Source of the DNA: JBLHKS01 sp047620505
GTDB taxonomy: Bacteria; Verrucomicrobiota; Verrucomicrobiia; Verrucomicrobiales; DEV007
Direction of reading: 5' to 3'
Assembly: GCA_047620505.1 (NCBI GenBank)
Contig: JBLHKS010000148.1
Location: 1-17,031, forward strand
DNA: 17,031 bases
Part shown: piece after piece, positions 1 to 5,470 of the stretch
How positions within the stretch are numbered: position 1 is the stretch's first letter
Layout: each line of letters starts with the position of its first letter
Translations under genes and position numbers: made by a program
The notes under the pieces: model-generated
What the model was told of the DNA's origin: nothing
Seen by the model: the letters and a program-made list of their open reading frames with translations, nothing else
The model's database searches: none

Positions 1-1125
1 GTGCACAACGAGTCGTATGACTTTTTGCGTCAAGCGATCGGCGATGCGGCAGGAATTCCGGCGTCGCAGGTGGCGCTTCACGCAATCCATCAGCACACCG
101 CGCCGGCAATCGCGACGGGTGCCCAACAGCTCGAATTCGATGAGGACGATCCAAGGCGTATCGCGACGGCTGAGTATCTGTTAGAGGTGGCGGAGAAGCT
201 GTCGACTGCAATTCGGGAGAGTCAGAAAAGTTGGCGCGCGGTGATGCACATCGGCACGGGCAAAGCGAAGGTCGAGCGGGTCGCGTCCAACCGGCGGCTC
301 CCGAAGGCGGATGGGTCGATTCAGGGACGCGGCAGCAATACGAAATCATCTCCTGAACTTCGTGAATTGCCTGAAGGGTTGATTGATCCGTGGGTGCGGA
401 CGATCTCGCTGCGCGGTGTCGATGGCGCGATCGCGCAGCTCCACTATTATGCTTCGCATCCGCAGAGTTTTTATGGTGATGGTAGGGCAAGTTTTGATGC
501 GCCGGGGATGATTCGCGAGCGCCTTGAGGAGCAGACCGGCGCGTTCCAGCTCTACGTGACCGGTTGCGGGGGCGACATCGCGTTTGGGAAGTACAACGAC
601 GGCTCGATCGAAGCTCGCACCGAACTCACTGGCCGTCTTCAGGCTGGGATCGAGCAGTCGATCGCGAGTTTGGAAAACCAGCCGGTTGCGCCGATGTCGT
701 GGGCAGTCGAGTCGATGAAATTTCCGCTCCGAACCGATGACGCATTCTCCGAAGCGATGCAGCGCCGGATTCTCGATGACCCAAAAGCGGAAGCACGCCA
801 GCGTCGCAAGGCAGCGATTGCGTTGGCTTGGATCAAGCGGGTTCAATCGGGAAAGCCGGTCGAGTTGAGCTGCCTGTCCATTGGCGCGGTGAAGATCCTC
901 CATCTTCCAGGCGAGCCGTTCGTGCAGTATCAATTGGCGGCTCAAAAGATGCGTGCGGATCGATTCGTGTGCGTCGCTGGCTACGGAGATTGTGGCATGG
1001 GTTACATCGGAGGGGATAATATCTACGCTGATCGCGGTGGTTATGAACAAACCTATGCATTCGCCGGTCCGTGCGAGGAATTGTTTCTCTCAACGATCCA
1101 GCAGCTGCTGGAGACGGAACCATAG
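1..1125 (+). CDS. Neutral/alkaline ceramidase-like hydrolase, 5'-truncated by the window edge
   Basis: The frame is open from base 1 to the TAG at 1123-1125 (374 residues). The first visible residues already match the family interior, so the true start lies upstream. I recognise the neutral/alkaline non-lysosomal ceramidase-like group common in Planctomycetota and Verrucomicrobiota. Visible hallmarks are HQHTAP at residues 30-35 and the ASHPQSFYGDG stretch near 150-160 (candidate zinc-binding histidines), TGCGGDIAFGKYNDGS near 188-203, a LPGEPFVQYQLAAQ segment near 300-315, and GYIGGDNIYADRGGYEQ near the C-terminus. Characterised family members cleave the amide bond of ceramides outside the cytoplasm. 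The bacterial group seen here is mostly uncharacterised, so amidase or ester hydrolase activity is inferred. The C-terminus appears complete. No operon partner is visible downstream, where a transposase gene lies on the opposite strand. Confidence 0.72.
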   Translation: MHNESYDFLRQAIGDAAGIPASQVALHAIHQHTAPAIATGAQQLEFDEDDPRRIATAEYLLEVAEKLSTAIRESQKSWRAVMHIGTGKAKVERVASNRRLPKADGSIQGRGSNTKSSPELRELPEGLIDPWVRTISLRGVDGAIAQLHYYASHPQSFYGDGRASFDAPGMIRERLEEQTGAFQLYVTGCGGDIAFGKYNDGSIEARTELTGRLQAGIEQSIASLENQPVAPMSWAVESMKFPLRTDDAFSEAMQRRILDDPKAEARQRRKAAIALAWIKRVQSGKPVELSCLSIGAVKILHLPGEPFVQYQLAAQKMRADRFVCVAGYGDCGMGYIGGDNIYADRGGYEQTYAFAGPCEELFLSTIQQLLETEP

Positions 1126-1242
1126 AGGTGGATGTAATCGATCAGGGCTCGAAAGTATTCACCTTCGGCCTCGCAACCGACAAGGACGGAACCTGCCAGC
1201 CGGTCTTACCGGGGATTTGCAGTCGTTCCTGGCGGCTCCAGA
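1126..1242. other. Short intergenic stretch with a protein-like plus-strand reading
   Basis: This gap separates the ceramidase-like stop from the tail end of the RAYT gene. Read on the plus strand from 1129, it gives VDVIDQGSKVFTFGLATDKD and onward. That looks more protein-like than random, but it has no clear start signal and runs into sequence antisense to the transposase. It may be the head of a gene cut by the transposase-bearing segment. A small perfect inverted repeat, CCGGT-CTT-ACCGG, lies at 1200-1212. I cannot assign a function. Confidence 0.2.
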
Positions 1243-2283
1243 TCACCCCGGCGGCTGAACCACGTCGACTCGGAGATCGCGCAGACTGCACATTCCGCTC
1301 CACTCGCCATAGCGCATCGGGCGTGCGCCGCTCTTTCGATTTGGGCTGAAACGGGCGCGGTTGTGCTGAAAGACGCCTTCCACAAATGCCTTGCCGCCAA
1401 TAGCGACGCCTTTGCTGAAGTAGCGAACGCGGCAATGCAGCAGTTCGCGCCGGCTGAGGCGTCCGCCTTCCGACCAGACCTTCTCGACCTGATCGCGGCT
1501 AACGCCTTTGCGGACAGTCCGTCCCTCGCGGTCTTCGCGGCGCGTGCCGCCTTCAAACAACCAACAACGATAGAGCCGCGCGGCCCGCCGCCAGTCGAGT
1601 TCCTGATCGAATTCGCCCGCCAGCAGCTGCTGGATCGCCTTGCGGGCCCTTCGCGAGCCGCCGACCGCTTCGGCGTAGCTGCACCAGCGATAGTCTTTTG
1701 GATCGTCGACCATCCCGGCGCGCACTGGATTCAGGTCGATGTAAGTGGCCATAGTCCGCAGAGCGTCTTCGGAGTCCTCGATGAGAACGCTGCCAAAACG
1801 CTCTTCCCATAGTGTGCCGCGTCGCCCGTGCTGCTTGTTGTACCAAGCCGAGAAGCGCCGTTTGAGCATCTGCATGAATTTGGAGAGGTCGAACATCTGG
1901 GCCTTGAGACGACTGAGAATGTTCAGCGCCCATGCCTCGTTCTTCATGTCTTCGCGGGCGTGCTTCACGCGCCATTGGACTTCGCGGATGTACTGATCGC
2001 TGTAGGCGATCTTCATGCGCTGGAAGAGACTCTGCTCGGAGATTTCCTCCCGCATTTGGGCGGCACGTTCCTCGCCGGGGACGGTGAGGAGGATGTGGAA
2101 GTGGTTGGACATGCAGCACCAACTGACCGCTTCGAGCCCGCAGAACTGAAGCAGGCGAGTCATGAGGAGGCGGAAGTGTTCACGTTCTTCGTCGCCGAAG
2201 AGGAAGTCCCCGCCCGAGCAACGGCTGAAGACGTGGAAATGGGCCTGATGCTGAGCGGGCTCGGCGTAAATGCGGTAGGACAT
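1243..2283 (-). CDS. REP-associated tyrosine transposase (RAYT, Y1/HUH type)
   Basis: A 346-residue single-strand DNA transposase of the IS200/IS605-related Y1 superfamily, REP-associated branch. The HUH motif is HFH at residues 61-63 (SNHFHILL). The likely nucleophile is Tyr148 in FSAWYNK, followed by the family block GTLWEERFGSVLIEDSEDAL and YIDLNPVRAGMVDDP (about 181-195). An arginine-rich C-terminal extension of roughly 135 residues follows, ending in SLRDLRVDVVQPPG. I chose the ATG at 2283 because family homology begins at once with SYRIYAEPAQHQAHFHVFSR. An in-frame TTG at 2337 would add 18 unremarkable residues. No Shine-Dalgarno is obvious for either start. Known RAYTs act on REP/BIME palindromes, which are single or paired hairpins scattered through a genome. 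A perfect GC-rich palindrome at 3762-3790 is a candidate substrate. The frame is intact with no missing key residue, so the gene is plausibly functional. Confidence 0.88.
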   Translation of the reverse strand: MSYRIYAEPAQHQAHFHVFSRCSGGDFLFGDEEREHFRLLMTRLLQFCGLEAVSWCCMSNHFHILLTVPGEERAAQMREEISEQSLFQRMKIAYSDQYIREVQWRVKHAREDMKNEAWALNILSRLKAQMFDLSKFMQMLKRRFSAWYNKQHGRRGTLWEERFGSVLIEDSEDALRTMATYIDLNPVRAGMVDDPKDYRWCSYAEAVGGSRRARKAIQQLLAGEFDQELDWRRAARLYRCWLFEGGTRREDREGRTVRKGVSRDQVEKVWSEGGRLSRRELLHCRVRYFSKGVAIGGKAFVEGVFQHNRARFSPNRKSGARPMRYGEWSGMCSLRDLRVDVVQPPG

Positions 2284-2340
2284 GGCGATTTTCGAGGTTT
2301 CGGAATCGAACTCTTGCAAAGGCTTCCCAATAGTCAATCT

Positions 2341-2374
2341 GTTTTTATCTCTATTTTGTTTTTATCTCTATTTA
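2341..2374. repeat. 17-bp tandem direct repeat upstream of the RAYT gene
   Basis: Two adjacent copies of GTTTTTATCTCTATTTT, at 2341-2357 and 2358-2374, differ only in the last base. They lie about 60 bp upstream of the RAYT start. They are AT-rich in an otherwise GC-rich window, so on the minus strand they could form a promoter region or an AT-rich spacer at the edge of the transposase-bearing segment. Confidence 0.75.
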
Positions 2375-2464
2375 GATTCGGCATTACAAAAATTGAATGA
2401 TTTTGCAATCGATGAGGTCGCCGCCGTCTCGCCGCTACCAATTGACAAACCCCATTCTAACCAT

Positions 2465-2473
2465 CCCCCCCCC
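2465..2473. repeat. Poly-C tract (C9) just upstream of the start at 2479
   Basis: Nine consecutive C residues end 5 bases before the ATG at 2479, where a ribosome binding site would normally sit. No Shine-Dalgarno is present. Homopolymers of this length can slip during replication, so the tract could alter leader length or expression, but nothing here proves that. Confidence 0.7.
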
Positions 2474-2478
2474 ATCCA

Positions 2479-2889
2479 ATGAACTTCAAAACTCTCTCCT
2501 TCCTTTTCGCAATCGGATTCCTTTTTGCTTCCACTTCAGTGGTTAGTGCTCAGGATTTCAAACCGTTCCAAGGCAGGAAACTCGACATCGATTTCAAACC
2601 GGCTCCTAGAGTCGATTTCACCAAACTCCCAAAGATGGCCACTGTTCAGGGCCGGATTACCGAAGTCAGCTTCCCTGATCGCCGGATCCGCATCGTGACT
2701 TCGGATGGCGGCGACTTTTTCGTCATGCTTCCTTCTCGGGTTACCATCGCTGGCGACGCCAATATTCACAACGATGTCAGGGCCTTCCGGCGTCATTTCC
2801 GCAACAACGCCACGATCCGGGTTGTTGAAAATCGCCGAGTCAGAAACAACCTGATCGAGGCGCGTGACGTCCTGGCTCCGGTTCGATAA
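2479..2889 (+). CDS. Small secreted protein of unknown function
   Basis: A 136-residue protein with a clear signal peptide: basic start MNFK, hydrophobic core to about residue 20, and probable cleavage after VVSA (about residue 24). The mature part of about 112 residues is basic and beta-rich in appearance. It includes ATVQGRITEVSFPDRRIRIV, then a segment around SDGGDFFVMLPSRVTIAGDA, then a run rich in R and N (RAFRRHFRNNATIRVVENRR) and EARDVL. The alternating pattern resembles small OB-like or DUF5666-like secreted modules in which short strands follow a G-x-I/V motif, but I cannot place it in a named family. There are no cysteines, no heme motif and no membrane segment after the signal. It stands alone, is divergent from the RAYT gene, and is closed by a strong stem-loop at 2921-2948. 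Confidence 0.7.
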   Translation: MNFKTLSFLFAIGFLFASTSVVSAQDFKPFQGRKLDIDFKPAPRVDFTKLPKMATVQGRITEVSFPDRRIRIVTSDGGDFFVMLPSRVTIAGDANIHNDVRAFRRHFRNNATIRVVENRRVRNNLIEARDVLAPVR

Positions 2890-2910
2890 CCTGCTCTCTT
2901 CGGCTAACTC

Positions 2911-2956
2911 TAAAAATTTCGAAAAGCGTGGCTCCGGCCGCGCTTTTCGCGTTTTC
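2911..2956. terminator. Intrinsic terminator, probably bidirectional
   Basis: The 12-bp arms GAAAAGCGTGGC (2921-2932) and GCCGCGCTTTTC (2937-2948) enclose a 4-base TCCG loop. All pairs are Watson-Crick except one G-T. An A-rich run precedes the stem (TAAAAATTT) and GTTTT follows, so it can work in both directions. It lies between the convergent genes ending at 2889 (+) and 2962 (-). Confidence 0.8.
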
Positions 2957-3761
2957 CACTTTCAATGTCGGAAGACGAACCGCGATGAATTCAGAAGCGA
3001 CCAGAGAAGATCCTCCAGCGCTTCCTGCCGCGCCGATGCCGCGGAAATTTGTTCTCGTAGAATTCGCAACTCCGCATCGGTCGGCGGACGGGAGAGAGTT
3101 CGCAGATAAAGGTCTTCGAAAATCGCGTCATCCTCGGCACCGTCGGTCAGCAGCTGCTGAACCCGGCTTTTCGAATGAGAAACTTTTTGCTGAACGTCTT
3201 CCGAGTTGATGAGGTAGAGCGCCTGGGCGAGGTCCGGATTATTGGTCGAGGCGCATTCGCAGGGAGTCGCGCGAAGCGACCTGCCGAACATGTTGAGAGC
3301 GTTCGAGAGCACTCCCGGATCCGGTAGTTGAATTGCGCGAGTTCCGTTGGGCATGCCGGGATATTCGGTCGGGAGGCCCGTGGCGGAGTCGATTGCGTCG
3401 GCGAGGACTTGAGCGGAGAGGCGAGTCAGGCGATGGTGGGTGTGGAACTTGCCTTCTTCGTCTCGCGTCGCTGAGACTTCCGAGGACAGCTGGTAAACCT
3501 GCGGCGTGCAAATCCGCCGGATCAGAGCCCGCGAATCGTAACCGCTGTTGACGAAATCTTCGGCCAGCGCATCGAGCAACGTCGGCATCGTCGCCGGGTT
3601 TGTCGCACGGAGATCGTCGACCGGTTCGACTAAGCCTCGGCCCATGAAATACGACCAGTAGCGATTGGCCCAGTTCCGCGCGAAATACGGATTTTCGTCA
3701 GCTGTGATCCAATTTGCGAGTTTTTCGCGGATGTCGCCAACTGATAGGAATTTCCTTTTCT

Positions 3762-3790
3762 GCCCTCCCGCGCCGGAGGCGCGGGAGGGC
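3762..3790. repeat. Perfect GC-rich palindrome, REP-like
   Basis: The 13-bp arms GCCCTCCCGCGCC (3762-3774) and GGCGCGGGAGGGC (3778-3790) are perfectly complementary around a 3-base GGA loop. It lies about 27 bp upstream of the point where DUF1553 homology begins in the broken gene. A short, GC-rich, extragenic single hairpin near a RAYT gene is the form expected of a REP element. Only one copy is visible here, so this assignment needs genome-wide copy number. Confidence 0.6.
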
Positions 3791-3815
3791 TGGGGATGAA
3801 GGGGGAAGAAGGGGG
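3783..3815 (+). other. Putative G-quadruplex tract
   Basis: Five G-runs (GGG, GGG, GGGG, GGGGG, GGGGG) are separated by 1, 2, 5 and 5 bases. This satisfies the usual G3+ with loops of 1-7 rule. It overlaps the right arm of the 3762-3790 palindrome, so the two structures compete for the same bases on the plus strand. Confidence 0.6.
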
Positions 3816-3941
3816 ATTTTCTCCCGTTCATGAGCCCAGTTGAGGCTTTTTTGCCTTCCTAGCAAGCGTTTTCGGGCAGGTCGTGGGCTTCAGGCTACGA
3901 TCTCGGCGGTTTTTAGCCGAATCCAGACACGACCGTTCGCG

Positions 3942-3960
3942 CCCCGGCGGATCGTCGGGG
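3942..3960. repeat. Hairpin downstream of the IS91-type transposase, candidate oriIS
   Basis: CCCCGGCG (3942-3949) and CGTCGGGG (3953-3960) pair around GAT with one G-T wobble. It lies about 40 bp past the transposase stop on the minus strand, where IS91-family elements carry their replication-initiation end (oriIS), which typically includes a hairpin. No other copy is available for comparison, so the assignment is by position only. Confidence 0.35.
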
Positions 3961-3997
3961 ATTCAGGAGTCTCGTTGCTCCCGCTTGGCTTGAGGCG

Positions 3998-5407
3998 TCA
4001 GCTCGCCGAGTAGACCGGCCAATCCTCCTCCGGCCCCGGATCTCCATCGAGAACCAAGACGCGGCCATCGCCAAGATCGAGTTCCGGATGCCGGGGGGCG
4101 GGTCTTACCGGGCCGCCGCAGTCCCACCAGATCGGTGGCGGAGGTTCGGTTTCCCCCGCCCAGATCCACACCGGCGGGACGTCGAGCGGCTCGATGCTCT
4201 CGATGTCGTAAGGCGGCTCGGGCGGCGGCGGCAGGGCGAGGATGCCTTCCCAGAGTCCATGAAGGCGGAGAAAGAACTCGATTTCCTCCCGGCGCAGCAT
4301 TTTGCCTTTGGGTTTCATTTCGGTGTGGCAGCAGGGACATTCCATGGGATCGGTGCCCCAGGTTCGGCGGATCAGGTCACGCCAAAGAGGCCGTAAGGCC
4401 CGGACGCTTTCGGCTGCGGGAGCGGGAAGTATCGCTTTCAGAGGGCACGGCGGTGGAGGCGGCGACTTCCTCGCCGCCGACGTCGGGCCTTCGCATCCAT
4501 CCCGCGTCGCTTGTTTGAGTAGAGCCCGTAGTATCGAACCAGTTGCTGGCCTTTGGGCGGGATGTGTTCGACGGCGGCGGCGAGGAAGTCGCTGGCGGTG
4601 AAAACTTTGAAGTTGGATTTGGTGTGCCAGCTGCGGCTGGAGCGGTAGATGACGCGGTGGGTGGTCTGGTTCCAGGTGATCTTTTCCAGCGAGAACGGGG
4701 CGCGCAGAAGGTATTCGGCGAGGCGTTGGCGGGCGTGGATGTCGTAAGGTTCGAGGGCGGCTTTTCCGGCGTCGAGGTTGAAGCCGCTGTGGGTCCAGCT
4801 GAGGAGCTGACGCAGCTTTTTTTCGCTGATGAGTTTTTCGCGGCGCAGGGCGGCGAGGAAGCGGTGGCGGAAGAGTTCTTCGAGCGGCTGGACGCTTTCG
4901 ACGGGCATCTCATGGAAGGCGCCGACCGCATCGACCAGTCCGGCGGCGGCCAGCACGTGGAGGTGCGGATGGAAGACGAGGTAGTCGTCAAAGGTCTGGA
5001 CTCCGGCGATCGCGGCGAGCTCGCCCTCGGGAAGATCGAGCCGGGCGCGGAACCAGTCGCGCAGGCAGGCGATGGCTTCCTGAAAGAGGAGGGTCAGCAG
5101 ATGCCGGCGCTTGCGGAAGATGCCTCGCAGCGGTTTGGGCATGGTGAAGACGAACTGGCGGTGGGGGAGGTTGAAGCAGACGTCGTGGGCAAATCCAGTG
5201 GCCGGTTTGTTGGACTTTGCGCTGGTGGCAGCTGAGGCAGAAGCAGCGGGTCTTGCGGGGGAATGCGAGGAGTTTTTCATGGCCGCAGTCCGGGCACTGG
5301 AGGCGGGTGAATCCGGCGCCGATGGCGTCTCTGCGTAGTGGGCCGTGAGTTTTGCGGTGGGTGGATTCGTAGCTGGCGACGAAGTCTCCCCAAGCATGGT
5401 GGCTCAA
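3998..5407 (-). pseudogene. IS91-type rolling-circle (HUH/Y2) transposase, two frameshifts
   Basis: Three reading frames on the minus strand join into one transposase of about 470 residues. Frame 1 (5407 to about 5191) holds the zinc-binding head: LQCPDCGHEKLLAF then RCFCLSCHQRK. Frame 2 (about 5190 to 4480) continues with DVCFNLPHRQFVFTMPKPLR, the HUH motif in FHPHLHVLAAAG (about 4974-4939), and YYGLYSNKRRG at about 4533-4501, which fits the paired catalytic tyrosines YxxxY. Frame 3 (about 4480 to 3998) holds ESVRALRPLWRDLIRRTWG, DPMECPCCHTEM and EEIEFFLRLHGLWEGILALP. The first shift fits an extra T in TGGATTTGCC (A-run at 5191-5193): removing it gives GHWIAHDVCF. The second fits one missing base near 4475-4490. 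The head also lacks some residues usually found between PLR and AGFTRLQC. The element is probably dead unless the indels are assembly errors; the long intact neighbours argue against that. Confidence 0.8.
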
Positions 5408-5440
5408 CCAGAGAAAAGCGCCCTCTGAATCTGTCAGGTC

Positions 5441-5468
5441 GTTCAGAAAATCGACCGATTTTCTGAAC
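5441..5468. promoter_or_regulatory. Perfect 28-bp palindrome between divergent genes
   Basis: GTTCAGAAAATCG (5441-5453) and CGATTTTCTGAAC (5456-5468) are exact reverse complements around AC. It lies between the IS91-type transposase start and the GTG at 5471. It is not followed by a T-run in either direction, so it is not an ordinary terminator. It could be a dimeric repressor operator for the downstream operon or a structural end of the mobile element. Both ends carry the GTTC/GAAC tetranucleotide favoured by IS91-family elements. Confidence 0.65.
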
Positions 5469-5470
5469 TT

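Larger units (their letters stand above)
2962..3831 (-). pseudogene. C-terminal DUF1553 (PSD1) fragment of a broken cytochrome-type gene
   Basis: This 289-codon open frame contains a nearly whole DUF1553 domain. It begins at about residue 33 (DIREKLANWITADENPYFAR) and includes NRYWSYFMGRGLVEPVDDL, NPATMPTLLDALAEDFVNSG, the VYQLSS segment and the canonical tail LLWSLLNSSRFVFRH. Full-length members carry a PSCyt1 heme domain and/or DUF1549 upstream; both are absent. Residues 1-32, which cover the putative start, are translated from a palindrome and G-rich tract and show no homology, so the start is accidental. The usual DUF1501 partner is also missing downstream. I read it as a 5'-deleted remnant of a paralogue of the intact gene at 5471-9211, from which it is clearly diverged. 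Expression as a stand-alone protein is unlikely, and it lacks an export signal. Confidence 0.75.
3830..5440 (-). mobile_element. Probable extent of the decayed IS91-type element
   Basis: The transposase pseudogene plus its 3' flank. On the minus strand the sequence after the transposase runs through two hairpins (3942-3960 and 3903-3920) and AGGC-A6-GCCT (3843-3856) to a GAAC tetranucleotide (GTTC at 3826-3829, plus strand). IS91-family elements are known to target GAAC/CAAG-type tetranucleotides next to their oriIS end and make no target duplication, so the right end may be at 3830. The other end (terIS) is not recognisable. I set it before the 5441-5468 palindrome, which is a guess. Confidence 0.35.

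Noticed and set aside
346..1050. Minus-strand open frame of 234 codons opposite the ceramidase-like gene
   Set aside because: It lies opposite recognised family motifs and shows no domain of its own.
1828..2400. Plus-strand open frame of 190 codons antisense to the RAYT
   Set aside because: It mirrors the transposase codons; the minus strand has clear HUH and tyrosine motifs, and the plus reading has none.
2442..2447. TTGACA as a -35 box for the secreted-protein gene at 2479
   Set aside because: The position expected for a -10 box falls in the poly-C tract and has no TATAAT-like sequence.
4475..4500. Programmed ribosomal frameshift in the IS91-type transposase
   Set aside because: No slippery heptamer of the usual A/T-rich type is visible and a second, opposite-sense shift exists at about 5191, so decay or sequence error is simpler.
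4543..5235. A long plus-strand open frame (230 codons) antisense to the IS91-type transposase
   Set aside because: It is a GC-rich shadow frame of the transposase; the translation is repetitive G/V/E/A-rich with no recognisable domain.
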